A stretch of DNA of 64,000 nucleotides, taken from Chryseobacterium sp. StRB126 (GTDB lineage Bacteria; Bacteroidota; Bacteroidia; Flavobacteriales; Weeksellaceae). Below are positions 18,258 through 26,693 of the stretch, in pieces. Where the stretch lies: NCBI RefSeq assembly GCF_000829375.1, contig NZ_AP014624.1:744001-808000 (forward strand), read 5' to 3'. The position numbers and the translations under genes were made by a program. Position 1 is the first letter of the stretch, and the number at the start of each line of letters is the position of its first letter. The notes under the pieces are model-generated. The model had not been told where the DNA came from and searched no databases. It worked only from the letters and a program-made list of their open reading frames with translations.

Positions 18258-19718
18258 TTACTTGCTCATTAATTTCCAAAGCTCATTAATTACTTCTTTG
18301 TCATCAAAATGATGTTTTACACCATTGATCTCCTGATAGTTTTCGTGGCCTTTTCCGGCTACGAGAATAATATCTTTAGGTTCTGCAAACTTTATGGCCA
18401 TCTTTATGGCTTCTTTTCTGTCCGGAATTGAAGTGTATTTGCTGAAGTTCTGAGGTTCAACACCTGCTTCTATTTCCTTGATAATTTGTCCGGGATCTTC
18501 TGTTCTTGGGTTGTCTGAAGTGATGATTGCCAATGTTGATTTTTTAGTGGCAATATTTCCCATTTCAGGTCTTTTGGAGTGATCTCTGTCTCCTCCACAA
18601 CCGAAAACGGTGATTAATCTTTCGTTTTTGGTTCTGATATCGTTAATGCTGTCCAAGATATTTTCTAAAGCATCCGGAGTGTGTGCATAGTCTACGATAA
18701 AGAAAATTCCACCATCGGATTTCATGGTTTCAAATCTTCCGGAAACTCTTTTTAAGTTACTGATGGCCTGAAGAATCTCATCCTGTTCAAACCCAAGTTC
18801 TTCCGCAATTCCGAAAACCAGCAATAGGTTGTACACATTGAATTTTCCTGTTAATGTGGTCCAAAATTCTTTTCCGTTGAAGTTCAGCAGCATTCCGTTG
18901 AAATCTACTTCCAATAGTTTTCCGTGATAGTCTGCCATTGTTTTCAAAGCGTAAGATTTCTTTGTCGCTTTTGTATTCTGAAGCATGACGTTACCATTTT
19001 TGTCATCTACATTGGTGATGGCAATGGCTGTATCTTCTAATTCATCAAAGAATCTTTTTTTCGTTTTTAAGTATTCTTCGAATGTTTTATGATAATCTAA
19101 ATGATCGTGGGTAAGATTGGTAAATCCTGCTACTTTGAAGTGTAACCCCTCGATTCTGTTTTGGGCAATTCCGTGAGAACTTACTTCCATGAAAGCAAAT
19201 TCGCACCCTTTCTCCACTGCTTCAGCTAAGATTTTATTGATGGTAATAACATCCGGAGTGGTATGAGTCGCGGGAATAATTTCTTCCCCAATTCTGATTT
19301 CAACGGTTGATAATAAAGCAGAATCATATCCTAAATTCTTGAAAACATCAAAAAGGAGGGTAGAAACAGAAGTTTTTCCGTTGGTTCCGGTAACACCTAT
19401 CAGTTTTAGTTTCTGAGAAGGATTTCCGTAGAAGTTAGATGAAAGATGACCTAAAGCTTTAGCAGAGTCTTTCACTTTGATATAAGTTACGTTTTCTGCC
19501 AGCGTTTCAGGGAATTCTTCACAAACAATTGCTGTTGCTCCTTTTTCAATAGAAGATGCAATGAATGAGTGTCCATCCACTACTGTTCCTCTTATAGCAA
19601 TGTAAAGAGCGTTTTCTGTAACCTTTCTGCTGTCGAAAACCAATTCTGATACCTCACGGTTGCTGTCTCCGTGGATTTCTATTACTGGAATTCTGTTTAC
19701 TAATTCTGTTATTATCAT
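18258..19718 (-). CDS. murE: UDP-MurNAc-tripeptide synthetase MurE
   Basis: A 486-residue Mur ligase adding the third stem-peptide residue. The ATP loop GVTGTNGKTSVS lies near residue 112, HTTPDV near 152, SSHGIAQNRIEGL near 180 and VDYAHTPDALEN near 342. The motif DNPRTEDP near 402 is the one linked to meso-diaminopimelate use (DNPR), so this organism probably makes DAP-type peptidoglycan. Normal length; between ftsI and mraY. Confidence 0.96.
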   Translation of the reverse strand: MIITELVNRIPVIEIHGDSNREVSELVFDSRKVTENALYIAIRGTVVDGHSFIASSIEKGATAIVCEEFPETLAENVTYIKVKDSAKALGHLSSNFYGNPSQKLKLIGVTGTNGKTSVSTLLFDVFKNLGYDSALLSTVEIRIGEEIIPATHTTPDVITINKILAEAVEKGCEFAFMEVSSHGIAQNRIEGLHFKVAGFTNLTHDHLDYHKTFEEYLKTKKRFFDELEDTAIAITNVDDKNGNVMLQNTKATKKSYALKTMADYHGKLLEVDFNGMLLNFNGKEFWTTLTGKFNVYNLLLVFGIAEELGFEQDEILQAISNLKRVSGRFETMKSDGGIFFIVDYAHTPDALENILDSINDIRTKNERLITVFGCGGDRDHSKRPEMGNIATKKSTLAIITSDNPRTEDPGQIIKEIEAGVEPQNFSKYTSIPDRKEAIKMAIKFAEPKDIILVAGKGHENYQEINGVKHHFDDKEVINELWKLMSK

Positions 19719-19728
19719 CTTTTATCAA

Positions 19729-19778
19729 TAGGACTTTATCCTATTTCGGCTTAAATCGTCCCTTTGGGACTCTGTTTT
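19729..19778. repeat. Dispersed intergenic repeat, copy 3 (ftsI/murE junction)
   Basis: Reads AATAGGACTTTATCCTATTT, then TTAAATCGTCCCTTTGGGACTC. The second part forms a GTCCC-ttt-GGGAC hairpin, the first an AGGA-TCCT one. Same word order as the copies near 10000 and 14280. Confidence 0.6.
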
Positions 19779-19780
19779 TT

Positions 19781-21772
19781 CTAATTCTGTAGAGATAAAT
19801 ATATTCTCTGGTTCTTACTGATTGTTGTGCCTTCTAAGGGGAACTGTTCTTTAATTCGTCCAACTCCTTTAAAATTGACACGATATCCTAAGTTTTCCAA
19901 TTGTGGGATGACATTTTTACCGATCAATCCTACTACATTAGGCATTTGCTTATCATTGACTGCTACTTTTACATTAGGCTCAACCATTTTGCTGAGGTTT
20001 ACCTTTTTGTCTACGAGCATTTCTTTTTCAATGTTTTGTGGTGTTTTCAGGAAGGTTTTTCCTGCTATTTCCTTAAACACTGGCGCTGCTACCGGACCTC
20101 CATAGAATCCAATTGATGTATTGGGTTCACTTACCATCACGTAGCATGTATATTTTGGTGCATCTGCCGGATAAAATCCTGCGAATGATGCACGATATTT
20201 CATTGGGCCGGGAAGCCAGTATTCAAATCTTGCAGTTCCTGTTTTTCCTGCCATTTTAAGATTAGGAGTGAAGATGCTTCGTCCTGTTCCTTTTTCTACG
20301 GCTTTGGTTAGTGCGCTGGTCATCATTTTGATGGCTTTCTCAGATGCCATTTTGCTGACCATTACTTCAGGTTTTGCACTGTACATTACCTTTCCGTCTT
20401 TCATGATTTTATCGATGAATAATGGCTTAAGCATTTTACCTCCGTTAGCTACTCCGTTGTAGAATGTTGCCAGCTGCAGCAGGTTAATGTTTGAAGAGTA
20501 TCCGTAAGAGATAGAGGCTAGGGTTGCTGCATTCCATCTTTTATTTTCTGGGGTTACGATCTTCGGTTTTGTGATTCCCGGAAGCTCGATATCCATTTTG
20601 TCGAATAATTTCCAACGTTTCAAATGGTCAAGGAAGATCTGTGGTTTTTCAGCATAGAATTTTGTGATGAGCTTTGCTGTTCCTACGTTACTGGATTTGG
20701 CTAAAACATCACTAATGTCATAAGTACCTCCACCGTGGCCATCAGAAATTCTTTGTTTTGCATAGGTCCAAACTCCGTTTCCTACGTTTACCGTTGAATT
20801 TTCATCAATGAATCCATCATCCATTGCCGCTAAAAGCGAAATGGTTTTGAATGTGGATCCCGGTTCGATATTGTCTTTTAACGCATAGTTGTAAGAATCT
20901 TCGTATTCTCCGGATTCAGTTCTTCTTAAGTTAACCAAAGCACGTACTTTTCCGGTTTCTACTTCCATCACAACTACAGTTCCGTGTTTGGCTTCGTAAT
21001 GGATTAGCTGCTTCTGTAATGCAGAGTGTGCAATATCCTGAATTCTAAGATCTAAAGTTGTATATACATCTTCTCCATCAATGGGTTCCTGAACTTTCCA
21101 GAAGTCGATAGGTTTCCATTGGGAAGAGTTGATTCTTTGTTCTAATCTTTTCCCGTCAGTACCTGTTAAATACTTTGAGAAAGCTCCTTCCAGTCCGGAT
21201 TTCAGTTCTCCGTTATCCATACCAATGGTTCCTGCACCAATTTCTGAGGTTGCAAGTTCTCTTTTGTAGTTTCTGTCTACAATAAATCCGCCTTTATTTT
21301 TACCTCTTTTGAAGATCGGAAACTGTCTGATTCTGTCGTATTGGTCAAAATCCAGTCCTTTTACCAGGGTGTAATATTGATTTTTCTTTTTCTTCTGCTC
21401 GTCGAATTTTTGTCTGAACTCTCCTCTGGATTTTCCGAACATTTTGCTCAGAGAATCCGTTAATGCTCCGATGTGATTGCTGTAGATCGTATCTTTCATC
21501 GTTTTGAAGTCAAGATAGATATCATAGCGCATCACAGTTGTGGCCAAAATAGATCCATCGGAAGCAAATAAATTACCACGGGCAGCCTTTAGAGTCGCTT
21601 CACGATAATTTTTATTAATGTAATCATCTTTAATTTCCTGAACATTGGTATTCTGAAGGACTACAATCCTTGCCAAGAACATTACAAACACGCACAAAGC
21701 TACCACTGCAAAGAGGTAGCCCCATCGTAACGTTTTTTTACGTTTGTTGTCGTATTCATTTTGCTTTTGCAT
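19781..21772 (-). CDS. ftsI: Septal transpeptidase FtsI (PBP3-like) with PASTA domain
   Basis: A 663-residue class B penicillin-binding protein: one N-terminal membrane anchor (residues 17-39), a dimerisation/pedestal domain, and a transpeptidase domain with the three catalytic motifs STFK (306-309), SSN (360-362) and KTGTA (510-514). A single PASTA domain closes the protein (about 605-663, MPNVVGLIGKNVIPQL). It cross-links septal peptidoglycan in partnership with FtsW. Its start overlaps the end of ftsL by 17 bases, suggesting coupled translation. Confidence 0.96.
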   Translation of the reverse strand: MQKQNEYDNKRKKTLRWGYLFAVVALCVFVMFLARIVVLQNTNVQEIKDDYINKNYREATLKAARGNLFASDGSILATTVMRYDIYLDFKTMKDTIYSNHIGALTDSLSKMFGKSRGEFRQKFDEQKKKKNQYYTLVKGLDFDQYDRIRQFPIFKRGKNKGGFIVDRNYKRELATSEIGAGTIGMDNGELKSGLEGAFSKYLTGTDGKRLEQRINSSQWKPIDFWKVQEPIDGEDVYTTLDLRIQDIAHSALQKQLIHYEAKHGTVVVMEVETGKVRALVNLRRTESGEYEDSYNYALKDNIEPGSTFKTISLLAAMDDGFIDENSTVNVGNGVWTYAKQRISDGHGGGTYDISDVLAKSSNVGTAKLITKFYAEKPQIFLDHLKRWKLFDKMDIELPGITKPKIVTPENKRWNAATLASISYGYSSNINLLQLATFYNGVANGGKMLKPLFIDKIMKDGKVMYSAKPEVMVSKMASEKAIKMMTSALTKAVEKGTGRSIFTPNLKMAGKTGTARFEYWLPGPMKYRASFAGFYPADAPKYTCYVMVSEPNTSIGFYGGPVAAPVFKEIAGKTFLKTPQNIEKEMLVDKKVNLSKMVEPNVKVAVNDKQMPNVVGLIGKNVIPQLENLGYRVNFKGVGRIKEQFPLEGTTISKNQRIYLSLQN

Positions 21773-22121
21773 CTGTACTGTCCAGTTTTATTAGCAATTT
21801 ATGAGGGTGGTTTTCGAGGGTCATCAAAGAGTCCCGCGCAACCTCTTTCCCCAGCTCTGATTCCATTTTTACCTTGATTAACTTACTCTGGGCGTAAGCG
21901 TTTCTTGATTTGTATTCTTCTGTTTCTTCTTTTAAAGCGTTTACAATTTTAATTTTCTTGTTGACGAGGTGATTACTGTAAATCATGGCCATCATCAAGA
22001 TAAACAACAAGAGAAAATACTTGTAATGTATTTTGATCTCATCACGATTCAGAAAGTTTCCTTTTATAATGTCTATAAAAGTGAGTCTTTTCTGGGGGCG
22101 ATTTGTTGTTCTTTTTGCCAA
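21756..22121 (-). CDS. ftsL: FtsL-like cell division protein
   Basis: A 121-residue bitopic protein with a basic N-terminus, one membrane helix at about residues 34-52 (YFLLLFILMMAMIYSNHLV) and a periplasmic coiled coil (residues 53-90). This is the FtsL layout, and the position between rsmH and ftsI is the standard one. FtsL partners with FtsB/DivIC and FtsQ to activate FtsWI. Sequence conservation of FtsL is low, so the call rests on topology and context. Confidence 0.85.
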   Translation of the reverse strand: MAKRTTNRPQKRLTFIDIIKGNFLNRDEIKIHYKYFLLLFILMMAMIYSNHLVNKKIKIVNALKEETEEYKSRNAYAQSKLIKVKMESELGKEVARDSLMTLENHPHKLLIKLDSTDAKAK

Positions 22122-22187
22122 AGCTTTGTTTATAATTGATGAATGATAAAAGATAATTGATATCGCCTATCACTTATGGTTTATCAT

Positions 22188-23081
22188 TTATATCTTTATT
22201 CCTGTTCTCATTTTAGCACTTCTGGCTCTTGAGTTTTCTTCAATCTCCTTGTCATCAGGAATGATTGCTTTACTCTTCACCAACTCGAATGCTTTTTTAT
22301 AATTTCCGTAGATATCTCTTTCCGGTTCTCCTTCGAACATTCCGTTTTTCAGGAATCTCTTCACCAAACGGTCTTCTAAAGAATGATAAGAGATTACTAC
22401 TAATCTTCCTTCCGGTTTTAAAACATTGTAGGCCTGAACCAGCATTTCTTTTAATACTTCAAGTTCCTGGTTTACTTCTATTCTTACTGCCTGAAAAAGT
22501 TGTGCATAGAATTTATTCACTTTATGAGGAGGAAGGTAGCTGAAAAGCTTTTTCAAATCCTCTGTAGTGTCTATACTTTTTGTTTTTCTATGGTGTACAA
22601 TATCTCTTGCCAGTTTTCTTGCTTCCCTTAATTCTCCATAGTGATAGAAAATATCAGCAAGTTCTTCTTCTCCATATTCGTTAATCACTCTTTTAGCATC
22701 AAGATTCTGCATCACATTCATTCTCATATCCAAAGGAGCATTGCTTCTTGTAGAGAAACCTCTGTCTGCTTCATCAAACTGATGAGATGAAACTCCAAGG
22801 TCAGCTAAAACACCATCCACCTGAGGAACTCCATACATTAATAGTGAGTTTTCCAGAAATCTGAAATTCTGATTTACCAATGTAAATCTGGGGTCATCAA
22901 TTGTATTTTTAAGCGCATCCAGATCCTGATCGAAGCTGAACAGTTTTCCTTTGTCAGAAAGTCTGCTCAAAATCTCTCTTGAGTGGCCACCTCCTCCAAA
23001 GGTGCAGTCCACATAGATTCCGTCAGGATTCGTCACCAAATCATCTACACTCTGCTTCAACAAAACGGGGTTATGATACAT
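22188..23081 (-). CDS. rsmH: 16S rRNA (cytosine-N4)-methyltransferase RsmH
   Basis: A 297-residue SAM-dependent methyltransferase (formerly MraW) modifying C1402 of 16S rRNA. Seen are the start MYHNPVLL, VDCTFGGGGHSREIL near residue 24 (SAM loop), DGVLADLGVSSHQFD near 88, GFSTRSNAPLDMRM near 108 and VISYHSLEDRLVKRF near 228. All match the family and length. It follows mraZ by 47 bases. Confidence 0.97.
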   Translation of the reverse strand: MYHNPVLLKQSVDDLVTNPDGIYVDCTFGGGGHSREILSRLSDKGKLFSFDQDLDALKNTIDDPRFTLVNQNFRFLENSLLMYGVPQVDGVLADLGVSSHQFDEADRGFSTRSNAPLDMRMNVMQNLDAKRVINEYGEEELADIFYHYGELREARKLARDIVHHRKTKSIDTTEDLKKLFSYLPPHKVNKFYAQLFQAVRIEVNQELEVLKEMLVQAYNVLKPEGRLVVISYHSLEDRLVKRFLKNGMFEGEPERDIYGNYKKAFELVKSKAIIPDDKEIEENSRARSAKMRTGIKI

Positions 23082-23128
23082 GCTTAATTGTGTTTTTTAT
23101 TAAATAAAATCTTTAATAACCTTTACAG

Positions 23129-23587
23129 TTATTCTTCGTCAAAAGAGCCCATTACATCCTCGGCGAGGCTGGCAAAATCAGTTTCATTGGTTGAAATAAC
23201 CTGTTCATAGGCTTCTTTATCCCAAATTTCGAAAAGTTCTCCTGCGCTGGTGATTACTACATCTTTCTGAAGATTTGAAAAAGTCATCAGGTCTTTAGAA
23301 ATTTGTAATCTCCCCGCATTGTCCAATTCTACTGTTTTTACTCCTGCCGTAAACATTCGTATGAAATCAGCATTCTTTTTTATGAATCTGTTCAGTTTAT
23401 TAATTTTGCCCATCAGTTTATCCCATGCATTCATTGGATAGACTTCCAGACAAGGTTGGAACACAGATCTTTTGACTACAAACGCCTTATCGTCGAAGTT
23501 TTCCATCTGTTTAATTAAAGATGAAGGAACTTTTAAGCGGCCTTTATCGTCAATTTTACACTCATATGTCCCAATGAAATTTTTCAT
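23129..23587 (-). CDS. mraZ: Transcriptional regulator MraZ
   Basis: A 152-residue AbrB-like regulator made of two MraZ repeats: FIGTYECKIDDKGRLKVP at the start and VKTVELDNAGRLQISKDL in the second half, each with the D-x-[KA]-GR-L signature. MraZ forms ring-shaped oligomers and represses the dcw cluster by binding TGGGN direct repeats; three such boxes lie immediately upstream. The ATG at 23587 is chosen over one at 23626, because the latter would place the operator boxes inside the gene and add non-family residues. Confidence 0.95.
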   Translation of the reverse strand: MKNFIGTYECKIDDKGRLKVPSSLIKQMENFDDKAFVVKRSVFQPCLEVYPMNAWDKLMGKINKLNRFIKKNADFIRMFTAGVKTVELDNAGRLQISKDLMTFSNLQKDVVITSAGELFEIWDKEAYEQVISTNETDFASLAEDVMGSFDEE

Positions 23588-23593
23588 TTGGGA

Positions 23594-23601
23594 CAAATTT
23601 A
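23594..23601 (-). promoter_or_regulatory. Promoter -7 element of mraZ
   Basis: TAAATTTG on the minus strand matches the TAnnTTTG consensus. It ends only about 6 bases before the mraZ ATG, so the transcript would start at or next to the start codon. This would be a leaderless or nearly leaderless message. Confidence 0.4.
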
Positions 23602-23610
23602 TATAATAAT

Positions 23611-23635
23611 TTCCAAAATTTCCCACTTTTTCCCA
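23611..23635 (-). promoter_or_regulatory. MraZ operator: three direct repeats
   Basis: On the minus strand, in order, TGGGA (23635-23631), 5 bases, TGGGA (23625-23621), 5 bases, TGGAA (23615-23611). Pentamers spaced by five bases are the described MraZ binding pattern. They lie about 24-48 bases before the mraZ start, where binding would repress the cluster promoter. Confidence 0.8.
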
Positions 23636-23829
23636 CTTTTTGACTCAATGTTAATAAGTTTTATTAAAGATTGAGTTCTAAGAATGTAATTAATTGATAT
23701 GTAGAAGGTTGTTAAAACTGTTATTTAAGCCATAGTAAAGCGATTTTGAAAAAAAAAGTTAAAAAGGGGAATATTGTATTATTTTTATCTTAAATTAGGA
23801 TAATCAAAATATTTTTGAGGTTTAATTTG

Positions 23830-23837
23830 TATTTTTG
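23830..23837 (+). promoter_or_regulatory. Promoter -7 element of the hydrolase gene
   Basis: TATTTTTG fits TAnnTTTG. It lies 22 bases before the ATG at 23860 and supports that start over an upstream in-frame codon at 23815. Confidence 0.45.
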
Positions 23838-23859
23838 CAGGGCTTTATTAAGGCATTAT

Positions 23860-24621
23860 ATGATATTTAGTACAAAAAAAGAAAAGAAATATTCCTATGT
23901 AGAGGCTGGGGAAGGACATCCATTAGTGCTGTTGCACGGGTTAATGGGTGGTTTGAGTAATTTCGATAAAATGGTAGATTTTTTTTCGGATAGAGGGTTC
24001 AAAGTATATGTTCCTCAGTTACCCATCTATGATTTACCGGTACTCAATACGAATCTTACCACTATTGCAAAATATATCATCAAGTTTATAGAAAGTCATA
24101 TTTCTGGACCTGTTTCCATTGTTGGAAATTCAATGGGAGGGCATGTAGGGCTTATTTTGACCCTAGCAAGACCTGATCTGGTAAAGAATCTGGTTTTAAC
24201 CGGCAGTTCAGGCTTATACGAAAGAACTTTCGGAGATAGTTTTCCAAGAAAGAATGACAGATCTTATATCAGAAAGAAAACGGAAGAGGTTTTTTATGAC
24301 CCTAAGGTGGCTACTGAAGATCTTGTAGATGAAGTTTTTGCGGTGGTGAATGACAGAATGAAAGGAATAAAAACGGTAATGCTGGCAAGAAGTGCCATCA
24401 AACATAATATGCTGAATGATCTTCCAAAGATCGTGACGCCCACATGCCTGATTTGGGGTAAACAGGATAATGTAACCCCACCGGAAGTGGCAGAGGATAT
24501 GCATAAGTTTATTCCTAACTCGGATTTATTCTGGATAGATCATTGTGGGCACGCTGCCATGATGGAAAAGCCGGATGAATTCAATGAAATCCTGTACAAC
24601 TGGATAAAAGATAAAGTTTAA
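23860..24621 (+). CDS. Alpha/beta-fold hydrolase
   Basis: A 253-residue alpha/beta hydrolase. Visible are the oxyanion-hole region LLHGLMGGLSN (about residue 26), the nucleophile elbow GNSMGGH (about 92-98, Ser nucleophile), an acid-bearing WGKQDNVTP near 202 and HCGHAAMMEKP near 231 with the catalytic His. Substrate cannot be deduced. It is divergent from mraZ, has its own promoter element and ends at a terminator before engB. Confidence 0.88.
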   Translation: MIFSTKKEKKYSYVEAGEGHPLVLLHGLMGGLSNFDKMVDFFSDRGFKVYVPQLPIYDLPVLNTNLTTIAKYIIKFIESHISGPVSIVGNSMGGHVGLILTLARPDLVKNLVLTGSSGLYERTFGDSFPRKNDRSYIRKKTEEVFYDPKVATEDLVDEVFAVVNDRMKGIKTVMLARSAIKHNMLNDLPKIVTPTCLIWGKQDNVTPPEVAEDMHKFIPNSDLFWIDHCGHAAMMEKPDEFNEILYNWIKDKV

Positions 24622-24635
24622 AAACATAATAAATG

Positions 24636-24668
24636 ACCATTAAGAGCTTTTCTTAATGGTTTATTTTT
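24636..24668 (+). terminator. Terminator after the hydrolase gene
   Basis: ACCATTAAGA pairs perfectly with TCTTAATGGT around a 5-base loop, followed by TTATTTTT; 15 bases after the hydrolase stop. Confidence 0.7.
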
Positions 24669-24685
24669 CTAAAATATATTTCAAA

Positions 24686-25309
24686 ATGGTTATTAAGACA
24701 GCAGAGTTTGTAAAAAGTAGTGGAAAATGGCAGGAATGTCCTGAACCGAATATTCCTGAGTATGCTTTTATCGGAAGATCTAATGTAGGAAAATCGTCAT
24801 TGATCAATGCTATGATGAATCATAAAGATTTGGCTAAAACTTCGGGAACTCCAGGAAAAACTCAGCTGATCAATCATTTTTTGGTGAATGAAAACTGGTA
24901 CCTTACCGATTTACCAGGATATGGGTATGCAAAGGTTTCAAAAGTTCAGCGAAAGGATTTTGAAAAACTGATCACCAATTATATTCTGAACAGAAGAAAT
25001 CTGGTGAACCTTTTTGTTTTGGTAGATTCAAGACATACTCCACAGAAAATTGACCTGGAATTTATCCAATGGTGTGGGGAAAGCGGAATCCCATTCTCAA
25101 TTGTCTTTACAAAAGCAGATAAGCTAAAACCGAACGTTGTTATCAAAAACGTTGAGGATTATAAGGCGGAGCTTCATAAAACCTGGGAAGATCTTCCAGA
25201 ATTGTATGTTACTTCAGCAGAAAAGAAGGAAGGTGGAGATCTGATTTTAGACTTTATAGAAAAGACGAATGACTTTTTAATTCAAAATAGTGTAAGCTTC
25301 GATGAGTAA
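24686..25309 (+). CDS. engB: Ribosome biogenesis GTPase EngB (YihA/YsxC)
   Basis: A 207-residue small GTPase involved in large-subunit assembly. G1 motif GRSNVGKSSLINA is near residue 30, G2 (T of SGTPGKTQ) near 55, G3 DLPGYGYAK near 76, G4 FTKADKLK near 140 and G5 TSAEKK near 174. The ATG at 24686 is preferred; an upstream in-frame codon at 24656 would overlap the terminator of the preceding gene. The stop overlaps the next gene's start by 8 bases. Confidence 0.95.
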   Translation: MVIKTAEFVKSSGKWQECPEPNIPEYAFIGRSNVGKSSLINAMMNHKDLAKTSGTPGKTQLINHFLVNENWYLTDLPGYGYAKVSKVQRKDFEKLITNYILNRRNLVNLFVLVDSRHTPQKIDLEFIQWCGESGIPFSIVFTKADKLKPNVVIKNVEDYKAELHKTWEDLPELYVTSAEKKEGGDLILDFIEKTNDFLIQNSVSFDE

Positions 25310-25751
25310 TATTGTCTGGAAAATCAAAACGTTTGATGAATTTACGGTTCCTGAACTGTATGCTGTTTTGAAAGCTCGTGTTGATGTTTTTATCATCGAA
25401 CAGAATTGTCCGTATCCTGACCTTGATAATTATGATCAGAAAGCGGTTCATATCTGGGCAGAAGAAAATGGAGAAATATTGGCCTACTGCCGTATTTTCG
25501 ACAAAGGGATAAAATATGATGAAACTTCCATTGGAAGAGTTCTTACAACGGAGCATGGAAGAGGCAAGAACTTAGGAAAACTATTGATAAAGTATGCTAT
25601 TGATACTATAGAAAATCGTTTTCATACTTCCGAAATCAGAATTTCAGCACAGGATTATCTGTTGAGATTCTATGGTGATTTCGGTTTTGAGGATACCGGA
25701 AAGAAATATCTGGAAGATGATATTTCGCATACGGAAATGATTAGAAAATAA
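25302..25751 (+). CDS. GNAT family N-acetyltransferase (ElaA-like)
   Basis: A 149-residue GNAT protein. It has the ElaA-type N-terminus (FDEFTVPELYAVLKARVDVFIIEQNCPY), the acetyl-CoA loop region IGRVLTTEHGRGKNLGKLL near residues 72-90 and a C-terminal FYGDFGFEDTGKKYLEDDISHTEM. The acetylated substrate is unknown. It overlaps engB by 8 bases and is probably translated from the same message. It is the last gene before the accessory region. Confidence 0.9.
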   Translation: MSNIVWKIKTFDEFTVPELYAVLKARVDVFIIEQNCPYPDLDNYDQKAVHIWAEENGEILAYCRIFDKGIKYDETSIGRVLTTEHGRGKNLGKLLIKYAIDTIENRFHTSEIRISAQDYLLRFYGDFGFEDTGKKYLEDDISHTEMIRK

Positions 25752-25755
25752 AATG

Positions 25756-25786
25756 AAAGGTATCTCGGATGGGATACCTTTTTTGT
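25756..25786 (+). terminator. Terminator between the acetyltransferase gene and the peptide array
   Basis: AAAGGTATC pairs with GATACCTTT, followed by a T tract on the plus strand. It separates convergent transcription: engB/acetyltransferase from the left and the peptide array from the right. Confidence 0.75.
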
Positions 25787-25803
25787 TACAAGTTAATTTA
25801 TGG

Positions 25804-25962
25804 TTAACTGAAAGGAGGAGGAGTTTGGCCTGTATTACCTGTTGTGCTCCCTCCGTTTCCATGACCATTTCCTTCTTTTTGATATATGTTACTTTGTAAA
25901 AAAGTAGATGTTGAATTGTTTGTATATACAAATCCTATTAATATTAATAAGAACTGAATCAT
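25804..25962 (-). CDS. Small hydrophobic-leader peptide, array member 7 (divergent)
   Basis: Last gene of the seven-gene array; 52 residues. It starts MIQFLLILIGFVY like the others, then diverges: the middle is Ser/Thr/Asn rich and the acidic DTGG block is replaced by a glycine-rich GNGHGNGGST. It ends TGNTGQTPPPFS without the usual lysines. Starts 18 bases after member 6. Family unknown; reality is supported by the shared N-terminus and regular spacing. Confidence 0.65.
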   Translation of the reverse strand: MIQFLLILIGFVYTNNSTSTFLQSNIYQKEGNGHGNGGSTTGNTGQTPPPFS

Positions 25963-25980
25963 AGGTATTTGTTTTATCTG

Positions 25981-26136
25981 TTATTTTTTAGGAGGTATTG
26001 GATGTGTTTCTCCTCCAGTATCAAAATTTTCATCAAGATCTGTACTACTTTGTACAGCTATTTGATTATTGTTGGTTGTGTTTAAGTTGTTATTTGGATG
26101 TGCGAATCCTAGTAACATCAATAAAAAATAGAGCAT
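25981..26136 (-). CDS. Small hydrophobic-leader peptide, array member 6
   Basis: 51 residues: MLYFLLMLLGFAHPNNN, a Thr/Asn-rich middle, then FDTGGETHPIPPKK. The start is set at 26136, because that ATG lines up with the starts of all siblings; a longer in-frame extension overlaps member 5 and is not conserved. 25-base gap to member 5. Its DNA is nearly identical to member 5 over much of its length, indicating recent duplication. Confidence 0.75.
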   Translation of the reverse strand: MLYFLLMLLGFAHPNNNLNTTNNNQIAVQSSTDLDENFDTGGETHPIPPKK

Positions 26137-26161
26137 ATAATAGTAAGTGGGTATTAGTAAT

Positions 26162-26320
26162 TTATTTTCTTGGAGGAATAATTTGTCCTGTTTCTCCTCC
26201 AGTATCAAAATTTTCATCAAGATCTGTACTACTTTGTACAGTTATTTGATTATTGTTGATTGTATTTAAGTTGTTATTTGGATGTGCGAATCCTAGTAAT
26301 ATCAATAAAAAATGTATCAT
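26162..26320 (-). CDS. Small hydrophobic-leader peptide, array member 5
   Basis: 52 residues: MIHFLLILLGFAHPNNN leader, Asn/Thr/Gln-rich middle, then FDTGGETGQIIPPRK. The hydrophobic stretch of about 11 residues has no preceding Lys/Arg, unlike a usual signal peptide. 17 bases separate it from member 4. Function unknown. Confidence 0.75.
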   Translation of the reverse strand: MIHFLLILLGFAHPNNNLNTINNNQITVQSSTDLDENFDTGGETGQIIPPRK

Positions 26321-26337
26321 AAAGGTTATTTTAGTTG

Positions 26338-26493
26338 TTATTTTTTAGGTGGAGTCTGCGTTGTTTCACCACCAGTATCAAGTCCCTCTCCAAGTCCTGT
26401 ACTACTTGGTATGGTTACTTGGTTATTGTTGATTGTATTTAAGTTATTATTTGGATGTGCGAATCCTAGTAATATCAATAAGAATTGTATCAT
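26338..26493 (-). CDS. Small hydrophobic-leader peptide, array member 4
   Basis: 51 residues: MIQFLLILLGFAHPNNN, middle with NNNQVTIPSS, then GLDTGGETTQTPPKK. Shares the leader and middle with members 5 and 6 (AHPNNNLNT). 20-base gap from member 3. Function unknown. Confidence 0.75.
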   Translation of the reverse strand: MIQFLLILLGFAHPNNNLNTINNNQVTIPSSTGLGEGLDTGGETTQTPPKK

Positions 26494-26513
26494 AAGTAGA
26501 GTATTAATTAATG

Positions 26514-26681
26514 TTATTTTTTAGGAGGTAGTACGTGGCCTGTATCGCCTCCGGTGTCTAATCCTTCACCGGAAGTAGTATTATTGTATATTGTTACTGA
26601 AGTTTGGCTGTTGCTATTTGTATTCTGGATGTTGTCATTTGGAAAGGACAGTCCTAGCAACATTAATATAAGCTGTATCAT
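26514..26681 (-). CDS. Small hydrophobic-leader peptide, array member 3
   Basis: 55 residues: MIQLILMLLGLSFPNDN, an Asn/Ser/Thr-rich middle, then GLDTGGDTGHVLPPKK. More diverged in DNA than members 4-6, yet it keeps the leader, the DTGG core and the PPKK end, which argues for selection on the protein. 12-base gap from member 2. Confidence 0.72.
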   Translation of the reverse strand: MIQLILMLLGLSFPNDNIQNTNSNSQTSVTIYNNTTSGEGLDTGGDTGHVLPPKK

Positions 26682-26693
26682 AATTGTTATGGT

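Noticed and set aside
25998..26524. Plus-strand frames opposite the peptide array (83 and 70 codons)
   Set aside because: They are reverse shadows of the repeated peptide genes and share no sensible start or domain.
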